A DNA stretch of 64,000 nt from an uncultured Clostridia bacterium (GCA_945876745.1 CAMCPL010000003.1:62001-126000), one strand, 5' to 3'. Shown: positions 51,662 through 61,527, counted from the stretch's first letter. Numbers and translations: made by a program. The notes: generated by a model not told the origin, from the letters alone.

Positions 51662-51767
51662 TACTGTATAAGTGAATAATTCTGTTTAGTGTGTGATAAT
51701 ATGTTGCGTTTGTCACATTCTGATATTGTTAAATGGGACTTAACTGTCCGAAAGAGAGGTTATTTTT

Positions 51768-51998
51768 ATGGAAAAGATTATTGAAATTATCAAGGGCTTG
51801 AAGCCGGGCGTAGAGGTTGACGAAAATACAAGACTTCTTGACGACCACGTAATTGACTCACTTGCTATGATTAGCCTTGTAAGTGAGCTTGACGACGAAT
51901 TTGACGTTGAAATTTCAGCAAAGGATATTGTACCTGAAAATTTCGCAACCGTCGGCGCAATTCAAAATCTAATCGACAGATTAGAGGACGAGGACTAA
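51768..51998 (+). CDS. Acyl/D-alanyl carrier protein
   Basis: A 76-residue acidic carrier protein with the phosphopantetheine site Ser31 in HVIDSLAMISL. It is short like DltC or an ACP. GAGAGGTT precedes the ATG. It is first in a set with an MBOAT acyltransferase (22 bp downstream) and an SGNH-like protein, an arrangement similar to dltC-dltB-dltD. No dltA-type adenylating enzyme is nearby, so the acyl group (D-Ala, acetyl or other) cannot be read. Confidence 0.85.
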   Translation: MEKIIEIIKGLKPGVEVDENTRLLDDHVIDSLAMISLVSELDDEFDVEISAKDIVPENFATVGAIQNLIDRLEDED

Positions 51999-52020
51999 TT
52001 TATTAAAAGGGAAAAACTAA

Positions 52021-53631
52021 ATGGTTAGCTATTTATCATTTTCGTTTTTTATTCTGTATTTTGGCATAACATGGATTTTGTATTCTCTTGTGCCTCAAAA
52101 GGCAAAGTGGTGCATATTGCTTGCCGGCTCATATATTTTCTATTTTATTTCGGCAAAGGGGCACATCATTCCGATGGTTGCCTCTACCGTTATTATATGG
52201 GTTGTCGGTATGGCGCTTCAAAAGTTAGACGAGGTATGCAAGGCAAAGCGCAAGGCGGCGCCGAAAGCAGAAAAAAAGGCGATTAGAGCAAAATATAACA
52301 AACGCAAATATTGGGTGCTCACTCTCGGCGTAGTAGCTAATGTTGCGCTAATACTTATTTTTAAGTATACAAATTTCTTTATTGATACGACTAACAGCAT
52401 ATTTAATCTTGATATTGCACATGCTTCTATTGTTCAGCCGCTTGGACTGTCATTCTTTATTTTAGAGGCTATCAGCTACATAGCGGATATCTATTACGGC
52501 AGAATAGAGGCGGAAAAAAATCCGTTTAGGGTATCGCTTTATCTTTCGTTTATGCTGACGATTGTTGAGGGTCCGATTGCCCGCTACGGTCAGCTCGGCG
52601 TTCAGTTTAAGGAGTGCCGCTCTGCAACTATCGAAGAGGTCAGCACAGGCTTTACCCGCGTGCTTTGGGGACTTTTCAAAAAGGTTGTAATCGCCGACAG
52701 ATGCGTTATTCTTGTAAGCTCGGTTTTTGAGAATTATGAGAACTATAGCGGTGTTGCGGTAATTGCCGGTATTGCGTTTTATACCTTACAGCTTTACTGC
52801 GACTTCTCCGGTGTAATGGATGTTATGTGCGGCTTGGGAAGTATGTTCGGAATTAAGATGCCCGAAAACTTTGCCCGTCCGTTTTTTGCAAAAACAATTA
52901 ACGAATTTTGGCAGAGATGGCATATTTCCTTGGGTACTTGGCTTCGTGACTACATTTTCTACGGAATTTCGTTTTCAAAGGGCTTCAAGAATCTATCCGC
53001 AAAGGCAAGAAATAAGTTCAATCCGTATTATGCAAACCTTATTCCGACCGCAGTTGCACTGTTCTTCGTTTGGTTCACAAATGGATTTTGGCACGGTTCG
53101 GGACTGAAATATATCGTTTACGGACTTTACTATTATTTCCTTATGATGATAGGTCTCTTCCTTGAGCCTGTTTTTGCAAAGCTTTGCACTAAGCTGAAAA
53201 TCAACCGTCAGTCGAAGCCGTACAAGTTGTTCCAAATCATAAGAACAACTATAATTGTAAACTTCGGTATGTTGATATTTAAGGCGCAGGAACTCAATCC
53301 AGAAAAAATGTCGCCGCTTGCCGACTTAAAGGTTGCTGCTCATATGTTCAAGTCGATATTCACCGGCTTTGACCTTTCTGTTTTGTCAGTAGGTGCAAAG
53401 AACGGCTTTGGACTGAGCATTTATGACTATGCGGTTATAGCAATCGGCTTTGTAATTCTTGTGGTAGTCGGCTTGATGCAGGAAAATGGTATTGATATAA
53501 AACAAAGAATATATAAGCTCCCGTACCCGATTAAATTCGCGTTCCTGCTTGCTTTTGTATTCGTAATAATAATTTTCGGAGCTTATGGAGAGGGTTATGG
53601 CGTAGTAGACCCGATGTACGCTAATTTCTGA
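52021..53631 (+). CDS. MBOAT O-acyltransferase (DltB/AlgI-like)
   Basis: A 536-residue membrane protein with about ten or more hydrophobic segments. The MBOAT His is H358 in NGFWHGSGLKYIVYG, and RWHISLGTWLRDYIFY is the family hallmark. It should pass an acyl group across the membrane from the carrier protein to a surface polymer. A Lys/Arg-rich loop lies near residues 70-95. It ends 2 bp before the SGNH-like gene. The group is like DltB/AlgI/PatA, so teichoic or exopolysaccharide targets are likely. Confidence 0.9.
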   Translation: MVSYLSFSFFILYFGITWILYSLVPQKAKWCILLAGSYIFYFISAKGHIIPMVASTVIIWVVGMALQKLDEVCKAKRKAAPKAEKKAIRAKYNKRKYWVLTLGVVANVALILIFKYTNFFIDTTNSIFNLDIAHASIVQPLGLSFFILEAISYIADIYYGRIEAEKNPFRVSLYLSFMLTIVEGPIARYGQLGVQFKECRSATIEEVSTGFTRVLWGLFKKVVIADRCVILVSSVFENYENYSGVAVIAGIAFYTLQLYCDFSGVMDVMCGLGSMFGIKMPENFARPFFAKTINEFWQRWHISLGTWLRDYIFYGISFSKGFKNLSAKARNKFNPYYANLIPTAVALFFVWFTNGFWHGSGLKYIVYGLYYYFLMMIGLFLEPVFAKLCTKLKINRQSKPYKLFQIIRTTIIVNFGMLIFKAQELNPEKMSPLADLKVAAHMFKSIFTGFDLSVLSVGAKNGFGLSIYDYAVIAIGFVILVVVGLMQENGIDIKQRIYKLPYPIKFAFLLAFVFVIIIFGAYGEGYGVVDPMYANF

Positions 53632-53633
53632 CT

Positions 53634-54647
53634 ATGAATAAAGATACTGTAAAAAAGATAATAACCGATTCAATAAGGGTTTTGGCATTTGTAATAGCAT
53701 TCTTACTTATCCTTGAATTGCTGTCTCAAACGGTATTTTCTGCCGAAAACAGTGCGGGACAGAACAGAAGAATGGCTGACGCATACTCCTTTATTGAGGA
53801 CGAACCTAATACAACCGATATAATTTGTCTCGGAAGCAGCGATATGTATTCGGGTTTTGTTCCTATAACCTTATGGGAGCAGTTCGGATATACAAGTACC
53901 GTTGCCTGTTGCTCACATCAAACGATAAATGAGGCTTTGACCTTGCTTAAAACTGCAAGGGAAACGCAGGACATCAAACTTGCTATGCTTGAAATAGATA
54001 CTCTTTATGACGGACGCGGACCTAATAATGTTATCCGTAAGGAAAGCAATCTGTTTGAAAATCTGTTTGAAAAGGTTGACCCTGAAATATTTGAAATGGA
54101 TATTGAAAGGCAGTTCCCGATATTTACTTATCATAATAGTTGGAAGCTTGATAAATCGAAAACAAAAAGACGTAAGTATTCTCACGGCTATTTGTTTAAC
54201 AGAACTGTTGTTGAAATTCCACAAAGCAATTATATGAGATATACCGACGAAAAGGATTATCCTATTCCGTCAAATATTATCGCATTGAGATCGTTTGCCG
54301 AATATTGCAAACAGGAAGGTATTGAACTCGTTTTTGTAGAAATGCCGTCGCTTACCTCATGGAATTACGCAAGGCATAACGCTGTATCGGAAATTTCCGA
54401 GGAACTCGGTGTAGAACTCCTTGACCTTAATTTTTCTTATGACGAAATAGGAATTGACCAGACAAACTGTTTCAGAGATAAGGGTAACCACCTTACCTAT
54501 GAAGCAGCAGCGAAAACTACCGTATATTTGGGCAATTACATTAAGGAAAATTATGATTTAGAGGATCACCGAAACGACGAAAGATATTCTGTACGCTGGA
54601 ATTCCGACGCTGAAAACTTTAAGAAATACTATAAAATAGAAAAGTAA
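53634..54647 (+). CDS. SGNH-like surface protein (DltD/AlgX-like partner)
   Basis: A 337-residue protein with one N-terminal membrane segment (about residues 15-32) and an extracellular domain. IICLGSSDMYSGFVPITLWE carries a GSS block-I motif, and DKGNHLTYEAA supplies the Asp/His of block V, so a catalytically competent SGNH fold is possible. It follows the MBOAT gene by 2 bp, as AlgJ/AlgX- or DltD-like partners do. It should complete acyl transfer on the outer face. A strong terminator ends the set. Confidence 0.78.
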   Translation: MNKDTVKKIITDSIRVLAFVIAFLLILELLSQTVFSAENSAGQNRRMADAYSFIEDEPNTTDIICLGSSDMYSGFVPITLWEQFGYTSTVACCSHQTINEALTLLKTARETQDIKLAMLEIDTLYDGRGPNNVIRKESNLFENLFEKVDPEIFEMDIERQFPIFTYHNSWKLDKSKTKRRKYSHGYLFNRTVVEIPQSNYMRYTDEKDYPIPSNIIALRSFAEYCKQEGIELVFVEMPSLTSWNYARHNAVSEISEELGVELLDLNFSYDEIGIDQTNCFRDKGNHLTYEAAAKTTVYLGNYIKENYDLEDHRNDERYSVRWNSDAENFKKYYKIEK

Positions 54648-54653
54648 AATTGC

Positions 54654-54702
54654 GACTGCAAGGCTCGATTGTGACACTACGGCGGCTTTGCAGTCCTTTT
54701 TT
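54654..54702 (+). terminator. Intrinsic terminator after the acylation set
   Basis: The 11-bp stem GACTGCAAGGC / GCTTTGCAGTC (one G-T pair) with a long loop is followed by TTTTTT. Confidence 0.85.
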
Positions 54703-54835
54703 ATTGCATTTATTAAAAATAAGTAATATAAATATAAATTTATGTATTGAATGGTAAATTAATGTGTGGTATAATATTCAGCGTTAATATGGATTTTTAT
54801 ATCTATTCCAAAATTTTCCCGAAAGGATTATGACT

Positions 54836-56590
54836 ATGGCATACAGAACACATAATTGTAACGAGCTTACATTTGATAATCTTAATGAGCAGGTTCAGCT
54901 TGCCGGCTGGGTTGATACTATTCGTGACCACGGCGGCGTTGCTTTCATTGACCTGCGTGATGAATACGGCGTAACGCAGGTTGTTGTAAATGATGACGAC
55001 CTTATTAACCACCTTCGCAAGGAAAGTGTAATTTCCGTAAAGGGCGTTGTTGTTAAGCGTGACGAGGAAACGATTAACCCGAAAATCAAAACAGGCGAGC
55101 TTGAGGTAAAGGTTGACTCTCTTACCGTGCTTAATCCATGCACAGAGAATTTGCCGTTTGAAATCAGCGAAAGCAAGGAGACAAGAGAGGATATTCGTCT
55201 TACCTACCGTTTCCTTGATTTGAGAAATAAAAAGGTACACGACAATATAATTTTCAGAAGTCAGGTTGTGGCTTATCTTCGAGAAAAAATGACCTCTCTG
55301 GGCTTTACCGAGATTAATACTCCCATTCTAACCTGTTCTTCCCCAGAGGGTGCAAGAGACTACATCATTCCGTCACGTAAGCACGAGGGCAAGTTTTATG
55401 CGCTTCCGCAGGCTCCGCAGCAGTTTAAGCAGCTTTTGATGACCTCGGGCTTTGACAGATATTTCCAGATTGCACCTTGCTTCAGAGACGAGGATGCAAG
55501 AGCAGACCGTTCACCCGGTGAGTTTTATCAGCTTGACTTTGAAATGGCTTTTGCAACACAGGAGGATGTTTTCGAGGTTGCCGATGATGTTCTTTATGAC
55601 ACCTTTACTAAATTCGGCGGCGGCAAAAAGGTATCGCCCAAGCCGTTCGTAAAAATTCCGTTTGAGGAGGCTATGCTAAAATACGGAACGGACAAGCCCG
55701 ATTTGAGAAATCCGCTTGAAATCGTTGACCTTACCGACTTCTTTGCCGATGTTGAATTTAAGGCGTTTAAGGGCAGACCTGTAAGAGGTATTAACGTTCC
55801 GGGCTGTGCAAAGCAGTCGAAGGGCTGGTTTGAAAAAATGCTCAAATATGCGCTTGAAATCGGAATGAAGGGTCTCGGCTATATTGAAGTTCTTGAGGAC
55901 GGCTCGTATAAAGGTCCTATCGACAAGTTCCTGCCTGACGATAAAAAAGAGGAGCTTCGCTCAATCTTTAATTTCAAGGAAGACGATACCTTGTTCTTCA
56001 TCTGCGATACTCCGAAAATGGTTAATGAGCTTGCCGGTATGATTAGAACCGAGCTTGCAAAACGCCTTGACTTGATTGATAAGGACAGATTTGAATTTTG
56101 TTATATTACCGATTTCCCAATGTTCGAGCGTGACGAAAACGGTCAGCTTATCTTTACTCATAATCCGTTTTCTATGCCGCAGGGTGAAATGGACGCACTT
56201 CTCAACGAGGAGCCGACTTCGATTAAGGCTTACCAGTACGATATCGTTTGTAACGGCGTTGAGCTTTCGTCGGGCGCAGTAAGAAATCACCGCCCTGATG
56301 TTATGGTAAAGGCTTTTGAAATGGCAGGCTACAGCGAAGAAACAGTTAAGGAAAAGTTCGGTGCACTTTACAATGCATTCCATTACGGCGCACCGCCTCA
56401 CGCAGGTATGGCACCGGGCGTTGACAGAATGATAATGCTCCTCAAGGACGAGGAAAATATCCGTGAAATCATTGCTTTCCCGATGAACAGTAATGCACAG
56501 GATATGCTTTTGGGCGCACCAAATTATGTAACCGAGCTTCAGCTTCGTGAAACCCACATTAAGCTTCGCAGACCGGTAGAAAAAAACTAA
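54836..56590 (+). CDS. aspS: Aspartyl-tRNA synthetase (bacterial type)
   Basis: A 584-residue class II synthetase: an anticodon-binding OB fold (residues 1-105), catalytic core with motif 2 CFRDEDARADRSPGEFYQLD, a GAD insert around 290-400, and motif 3 GMAPGVDRMIMLL. ATG 54836 is preferred because AAGGA lies 8 bp before it; ATG 54830 is too close. gatC, gatA and gatB follow directly, so this may be a non-discriminating enzyme making Asp-tRNA(Asn), but that cannot be decided by eye. Confidence 0.95.
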   Translation: MAYRTHNCNELTFDNLNEQVQLAGWVDTIRDHGGVAFIDLRDEYGVTQVVVNDDDLINHLRKESVISVKGVVVKRDEETINPKIKTGELEVKVDSLTVLNPCTENLPFEISESKETREDIRLTYRFLDLRNKKVHDNIIFRSQVVAYLREKMTSLGFTEINTPILTCSSPEGARDYIIPSRKHEGKFYALPQAPQQFKQLLMTSGFDRYFQIAPCFRDEDARADRSPGEFYQLDFEMAFATQEDVFEVADDVLYDTFTKFGGGKKVSPKPFVKIPFEEAMLKYGTDKPDLRNPLEIVDLTDFFADVEFKAFKGRPVRGINVPGCAKQSKGWFEKMLKYALEIGMKGLGYIEVLEDGSYKGPIDKFLPDDKKEELRSIFNFKEDDTLFFICDTPKMVNELAGMIRTELAKRLDLIDKDRFEFCYITDFPMFERDENGQLIFTHNPFSMPQGEMDALLNEEPTSIKAYQYDIVCNGVELSSGAVRNHRPDVMVKAFEMAGYSEETVKEKFGALYNAFHYGAPPHAGMAPGVDRMIMLLKDEENIREIIAFPMNSNAQDMLLGAPNYVTELQLRETHIKLRRPVEKN

Positions 56591-56609
56591 TTGTACAGAG
56601 GAATATATA

Positions 56610-56897
56610 ATGCAAATTACTCCTGATTTAATTAAATATCTCGAAACGCTTGCCCGCATTACTCTGAGTGAAGAGGAAGAAAAAAAGGTGGGAAGCGAGC
56701 TTCAAGATATTCTGACCTATATTGATATGCTCAACGAGCTTGATACCGACGGCGTTGAAGCAATGAGCCATTGTTTCCCGGTAACAAATGTTATGCGTGA
56801 GGACGAGGTTGCTTCTTCAATGACGCCTGATGAAATTGTTGCAAATGCACCTGAAAGTCAGGACGGTTGCTTCGTTGTTCCGAAGACTGTTGATTAA
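56610..56897 (+). CDS. gatC: Asp-tRNA(Asn)/Glu-tRNA(Gln) amidotransferase subunit C
   Basis: A 95-residue GatC, starting MQITPDLIKYLETLARITLS, with the typical C-terminal VMREDEVASSM and NAPESQDGCFVVPKTV. It wraps around GatA and stabilises GatAB. It lies 19 bp after aspS and 10 bp before gatA, so all are co-transcribed. Confidence 0.95.
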   Translation: MQITPDLIKYLETLARITLSEEEEKKVGSELQDILTYIDMLNELDTDGVEAMSHCFPVTNVMREDEVASSMTPDEIVANAPESQDGCFVVPKTVD

Positions 56898-56907
56898 GGA
56901 GGGCACT

Positions 56908-58371
56908 ATGGAAATATATGAAATGACTGCTCTCCAAGTAGCAGAAAAAATCAGAAATAAAGAAATTACGGCAGTTGACGCAGTTGAAAGCGTTGCAAAA
57001 GCCGTTGAAGAAAAGGATAAAACTTATAATTGCTATGCCTCGTTTGATGTTGATTCGGCTACCCAGCAGGCAAAAAGGGTACAGGCTAAGATAGATAACG
57101 GCGAGAGTGTATCTCCACTTGCAGGTGTCCCTGTCGGAATTAAGGACAATATCTGCGAAAAAGGAAAGCTCACCTCCTGCTCGTCGAAAATCCTTTATAA
57201 TTTCAAGCCGCCTTATAACGCAACCGTTATTAATAAACTTCTTGCGGCAGATATGATACCACTCGGCAAGCTCAATATGGACGAGTTTGCAATGGGTTCA
57301 ACAACCGAAACCTCTTACTACGGCGCAACTAAAAACCCGTGGGATATCAATAGAGTACCCGGCGGCTCGTCGGGCGGTGCGGCGGCTTCGGTTGCTGCTG
57401 ATGAGAGCGTTGTAGCACTCGGCTCGGATACGGGCGGTTCGATTCGTCAGCCGTGCTCGTTCTGCGGTGTTACCGGCTTGAAGCCAACCTACGGCGCCGT
57501 TTCAAGATACGGTCTTATCGCATACGCTTCCTCCCTTGACCAAATCGGTCCTATCGGCAAGGACGTTCTTGACGTCGCCGCAGTGTTCAACGTAATCAAA
57601 GGCAGGGACGAAAAGGACGGCACTTCGATGGTAAGTCAAGAATTTTCGCTTGACGAAATTAAGGCTGATAACATCAAGGGTATGAAAATCGGTATTCCGG
57701 TTGACTTCTTTGGCGACGGTATAAACGGTGATGTTGCCGACAGAGTAAAGCAGGCGGCTCAAACGCTCGTTTCTCTGGGAGCAACCGTTGAAGAATTTAC
57801 AATGCCGATTGTTAAATATGCAATCCCAACCTACTATATTATTGCCTGTGCCGAGGCTTGCTCAAACCTTTCGAGATTTGACGGCATTAAGTACGGCTAC
57901 AAGGCAGACGGTGCGTTCAATCTCCACGATGTATACTTTAAGTCTCGCAGTGAGGGCTTTGGTATGGAGGTTAAAAAGCGTATTATGCTGGGTAACTTCG
58001 TTCTTTCGTCAGGCTACTTCGACGCTTATTATAAAAAAGCCTTGCAGGCAAAGGGCTTGATTTGTAAGGCATTCAATGAAGCGTTTGAAAAATACGATTT
58101 CCTTTTGGGTCCTGTTGCACCGACAACCGCGCTTAAAATCGGCGAAGGTCTTTCCGATCCGCTTGCAATGTATCTCGGAGATATCTACACCGTTATGATT
58201 AATATTGCAGGACTTCCGTCGCTTGCGTTGCCGTGCGGCTTCGACAGCGAGAATATGCCTGTCGGTATGCAGCTTATCGGAAAGCCGTTTGAAGAAAAGA
58301 CTATTCTTACAGCAGGCTTTGCTTTCCAAAACGCAACCGATTATCATACAAAGAAACCTAATTTAGTTTAA
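56908..58371 (+). CDS. gatA: Asp-tRNA(Asn)/Glu-tRNA(Gln) amidotransferase subunit A
   Basis: A 487-residue amidase-signature protein. The Ser-cisSer-Lys triad region is visible in GVPVGIKDN and PGGSSGGAAASVAADE, with GSDTGGSIRQP. It frees ammonia from glutamine for transfer to mischarged tRNA. TAAGGAGGGC supports the ATG at 56908. gatB follows after 14 bp. Confidence 0.96.
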   Translation: MEIYEMTALQVAEKIRNKEITAVDAVESVAKAVEEKDKTYNCYASFDVDSATQQAKRVQAKIDNGESVSPLAGVPVGIKDNICEKGKLTSCSSKILYNFKPPYNATVINKLLAADMIPLGKLNMDEFAMGSTTETSYYGATKNPWDINRVPGGSSGGAAASVAADESVVALGSDTGGSIRQPCSFCGVTGLKPTYGAVSRYGLIAYASSLDQIGPIGKDVLDVAAVFNVIKGRDEKDGTSMVSQEFSLDEIKADNIKGMKIGIPVDFFGDGINGDVADRVKQAAQTLVSLGATVEEFTMPIVKYAIPTYYIIACAEACSNLSRFDGIKYGYKADGAFNLHDVYFKSRSEGFGMEVKKRIMLGNFVLSSGYFDAYYKKALQAKGLICKAFNEAFEKYDFLLGPVAPTTALKIGEGLSDPLAMYLGDIYTVMINIAGLPSLALPCGFDSENMPVGMQLIGKPFEEKTILTAGFAFQNATDYHTKKPNLV

Positions 58372-58385
58372 GGAGGCAAGTGAAT

Positions 58386-59819
58386 ATGGAATATGTAACC
58401 GTTTGCGGTCTTGAAGTTCATACCGAGCTTGCCACAAAAACAAAAATTTTCTGCAACTGCACAACCGAGTTTGGCGGCGAGCCTAATACTCACGTTTGCG
58501 AAATTTGCTCAGGTATGCCCGGCACACTTCCCGTTCTTAATAAAAGAGTGGTTGAGTTTGCAGTTCGTACAGGTCTTGCGCTGAATTGCGAAATTACGCA
58601 GTATAATAAATTTGACCGTAAAAACTATTTTTACCCCGACTTGCCGAAGGCTTATCAAATCTCACAGCTTTATCTTCCTATCTGCCGTAACGGTTGGGTT
58701 GAGATAAACGACAGTATCAACGGCGGCAAAAAGAAGGTCAGAATACACGAAATTCATATGGAGGAGGACGCAGGAAAGCTCGTTCATGATGACTGGACGG
58801 AAAGCACTCTTGTAAACTATAATCGTTGTGGCGTTCCTCTTTTGGAGATTGTTTCCGAGCCTGATATTGCAAGTGCCGACGAGGCAGTCGAGTATGTTGA
58901 AAAGCTCCGTGCAATTCTTCAGTTCTGCGGCGTTTCCGACTGCAAAATGCAGGAGGGCTCGCTTCGTGCCGATGTTAACGTTTCTGTTATGCCAAAGGGC
59001 GCAAGCGAATATGGTACTCGTACAGAGATGAAGAATATCAACTCGTTTAGGGCTATCAAAAACGCTGTTGAAGCCGAGGCTCAAAGACAGATTGAGCTTA
59101 TCGAAGACGGCGATAAGGTTATTCAGGAAACACGCAGATGGGACGACTCAAAGGGTACCTCGTACTCAATGAGAAGCAAGGAGGACGCACAGGATTATAA
59201 GTATTTCCCGGAGCCCGACCTGCCGCCTGTTCAGCTTGATGACGAATATATTGAGGGTATCAGGGCTACTCTTCCCGAGCTTCCCGAAGCGAAGAAGCAA
59301 AGATATATCAACGATTATTCGCTTACGGAGTATGATGCTAATATTCTTTGCTCCGATAAGAATTATGCTATTCTTTTCGACAAGACTGTCGAGATAACCT
59401 CTAATCCAAAGGACTCGGCTCACTGGATTATGGGCGACCTTATGAAGCTGCTCAATGATTCACAAACTCTGCCTGAAAATATGAGCTTCCGTCAGGAAAG
59501 CCTCGGCGAGATTATCAATCTCGTAAACGGCAATAAGATTTCACGTGAGTCAGCAAAGAAGGTTCTTAAAGCCGTATTTGACGATGATGTTATTCCTGCG
59601 GATTATGTAAAGGAGCATAATATGGAAATGGTTTCCGATACCGGTGCAATCAAGGCTGTTATTGAGGAAATCGTTGCCAATAACGAAAAGGCAGTACAGG
59701 AATACAAGGACGGTAAGGAAAAATCCTTTAACTTCCTTGTAGGACAGTCAATGCGCGCCTTAAAGGGCAAAGCCCCCTCAACCGAAGTAACCCGAATCCT
59801 TAAAGAAATATTGTCTTAA
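58386..59819 (+). CDS. gatB: Asp-tRNA(Asn)/Glu-tRNA(Gln) amidotransferase subunit B
   Basis: A 477-residue GatB with the kinase-like core (GLEVHTELATKTKIFCNC, zinc Cys pairs, RKNYFYPDLPKAYQISQ) and a C-terminal YqeY-like tRNA-binding tail. It phosphorylates the misacylated tRNA side chain and passes ammonia from GatA. ATG 58386, 9 bp after AGGAGG, is preferred to GTG 58380. It is the last gene of aspS-gatCAB and is followed by a palindromic repeat and a terminator. Confidence 0.96.
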   Translation: MEYVTVCGLEVHTELATKTKIFCNCTTEFGGEPNTHVCEICSGMPGTLPVLNKRVVEFAVRTGLALNCEITQYNKFDRKNYFYPDLPKAYQISQLYLPICRNGWVEINDSINGGKKKVRIHEIHMEEDAGKLVHDDWTESTLVNYNRCGVPLLEIVSEPDIASADEAVEYVEKLRAILQFCGVSDCKMQEGSLRADVNVSVMPKGASEYGTRTEMKNINSFRAIKNAVEAEAQRQIELIEDGDKVIQETRRWDDSKGTSYSMRSKEDAQDYKYFPEPDLPPVQLDDEYIEGIRATLPELPEAKKQRYINDYSLTEYDANILCSDKNYAILFDKTVEITSNPKDSAHWIMGDLMKLLNDSQTLPENMSFRQESLGEIINLVNGNKISRESAKKVLKAVFDDDVIPADYVKEHNMEMVSDTGAIKAVIEEIVANNEKAVQEYKDGKEKSFNFLVGQSMRALKGKAPSTEVTRILKEILS

Positions 59820-59826
59820 CAAAAAA

Positions 59827-59883
59827 GGCTCCCCTTGATTTGAGTATCAAGGGGAGCTGTCGATTTTATCGACTGAGGGGATA
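59827..59883 (+). repeat. Palindromic repeat, copy E (solitary)
   Basis: The same family as copies A to D 19 kb away: GGCTCCCCTTG / CAAGGGGAGC, second hairpin GTCGAT/ATCGAC, then GAGGGGATAA. No DUF559 gene is attached here. It lies 8 bp after gatB. Confidence 0.8.
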
Positions 59884-59900
59884 AAAGAATCATAATATAT

Positions 59901-59945
59901 AGAAGTGTCATTAGGAAAATTCCTTATATGACACTTCTTTTTTTT
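59901..59945. terminator. Intrinsic terminator after gatB
   Basis: An 11-bp stem (AGAAGTGTCAT / ATGACACTTCT), with further pairing of GGAA and TTCC inside the loop, is followed by a run of T. It also lies at the end of the converging symporter gene. Confidence 0.88.
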
Positions 59946-59960
59946 GCCTTGTTTTATTGT

Positions 59961-61361
59961 TTATTCGCCTTGCTCCTCGGAACGCTTCTTTACTATGAAA
60001 TCGTGTACCTCGTCGGCAAGCTTTCCGTGAAGCTTGAATTTCGCCGTGAATACAAGCAGGGAAGCGAGTATTAAAATCGGCGGTACTGCAAAGCAGATAA
60101 TACCTATACCTGTTTTCGTACTGTCGCTGATTTGCTTTGTTGCAGATGTGATTTGCTCGTTGTAGTTCATAAGCGCCAAACCGCCGAAAAGGACGATTGT
60201 CTGAATGGTATAAGCCATTTTCTGCAAAAAGCCCTTCATTGAGAAAGTGATTGACTCGTTTCTTTCGCCGTTCTTGTACTCACCGTAGTCAACAATGTCG
60301 GCAAGGAATATTGTCTGTCCGACGAACATAGCCGCAATACCTGTTGAGGATATAATGTATGCAATATCAAGCGCAATAGTGATTTTCAGCACTGGACCGA
60401 AGATATACATAAGCACATATCCGAATATTGTCGCAACGAGCGAAATCTGATAAATAGTCTTTTTGTTGAGCCACTTTGAAAGTATCGGAATTACGAGTAA
60501 GCCTAACACCGAGCCGACTGCGCCGATTGTTTGGAAAAGCGACTGCGCTTTAGGATTGCCGAGTACATCCGTGAAATAATATACAGCAGTTCCCGATGTA
60601 AGATACCATCCTGCGTTGGAAAGCATTGCAACAATCATAAACACAACAAGCTGGTCGTTGTGTGCAATAACGCTGAATATCTTTTTGAAGCTGAATTTTG
60701 TTTTCTTGCCGTATACGACATTCTTTTCCTTTGTCGAAAGGACGCAGATTGTTGAGAAAATCACGAGCATTATTGCAAGTATTCCTGCCCAACGGGAAAA
60801 CCCAGTTGCGCTGTAACCTTTGTCGGTCGTAACACCTGTTGATAAAAGTGGCAGAATTATCGGAGAAGCAACCGTAACAATACCTTGTCCCAAACCCGAA
60901 AATGTTCTTGCAACGGTCGATACCATATTTCTGTCCTTAGGGTCGGATGTAAAGCTCGGCACCATGCTCCAGTACGGAATGTCCGCCATCGTGTTCGTCA
61001 TACCCCACAGTATATACATTATACCTATATATATGTATAGCGGAGCGCCGCTGAGTCCGAATTTTGTAAACAGCAGGAATAATACAACTGCGTTTGATAC
61101 TGCGCCTATAAGTATCCAAGGTCTGTATTTTCCTTTTTTGAATCTTGTATTGTCTACTATCGTTCCCATCATAGGGTCGTTAATACCGTCCCAAATTCTT
61201 GCAAGTGGGGTGAGAAGTAATAAGAATCCCTCTTTCAACCCTAATACACTCGATAAATAATAGCTTAAAAAGGAGTAGAACAATCCGTAGCTGAGGTCAA
61301 GCCCTATTGCGCCCACACCGTAGCCGATTTTTTCTCCCCACGTCGTCTTTCTTTCTTCCAT
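59961..61361 (-). CDS. GPH-family sugar:cation symporter (second copy type)
   Basis: A 466-residue MFS/GPH transporter with about 12 hydrophobic segments. IWDGINDPMMGTIVDNT and KGKYRPWI are the family loop signature. It is related to, but clearly distinct from, the symporter at 13985-15520 and has a shorter C-terminus. TACGGAGGTAAGT supports the ATG at 61361. It stands alone between gatB and mraZ. Substrate unknown, a glycoside or pentoside by family. Confidence 0.9.
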   Translation of the reverse strand: MEERKTTWGEKIGYGVGAIGLDLSYGLFYSFLSYYLSSVLGLKEGFLLLLTPLARIWDGINDPMMGTIVDNTRFKKGKYRPWILIGAVSNAVVLFLLFTKFGLSGAPLYIYIGIMYILWGMTNTMADIPYWSMVPSFTSDPKDRNMVSTVARTFSGLGQGIVTVASPIILPLLSTGVTTDKGYSATGFSRWAGILAIMLVIFSTICVLSTKEKNVVYGKKTKFSFKKIFSVIAHNDQLVVFMIVAMLSNAGWYLTSGTAVYYFTDVLGNPKAQSLFQTIGAVGSVLGLLVIPILSKWLNKKTIYQISLVATIFGYVLMYIFGPVLKITIALDIAYIISSTGIAAMFVGQTIFLADIVDYGEYKNGERNESITFSMKGFLQKMAYTIQTIVLFGGLALMNYNEQITSATKQISDSTKTGIGIICFAVPPILILASLLVFTAKFKLHGKLADEVHDFIVKKRSEEQGE

Positions 61362-61485
61362 ACTTACCTCCGTAGAACGTAATGTATATATTATAACATA
61401 TATATTTGCTCAAAAGGTTACAAAAGTATTACAACTATGTAATCAACTTTTAACCACTATTGCTTTTATTATATTGAAAAATTTC

Positions 61486-61514
61486 TTGACTTAACGGCTC
61501 TATAATATTATAAT
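61486..61514 (+). promoter_or_regulatory. Sigma-A promoter of the mraZ cluster
   Basis: TTGACT (61486-61491), 17-bp spacer, TATAAT (61509-61514). The 5' leader to mraZ is about 90 nt. Confidence 0.8.
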
Positions 61515-61527
61515 GAAAAAGAACGGT

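Noticed and set aside
55961-56659. Minus-strand frame of 232 codons opposite aspS and gatC
   Set aside because: It is a shadow of clear coding sequence on the other strand.
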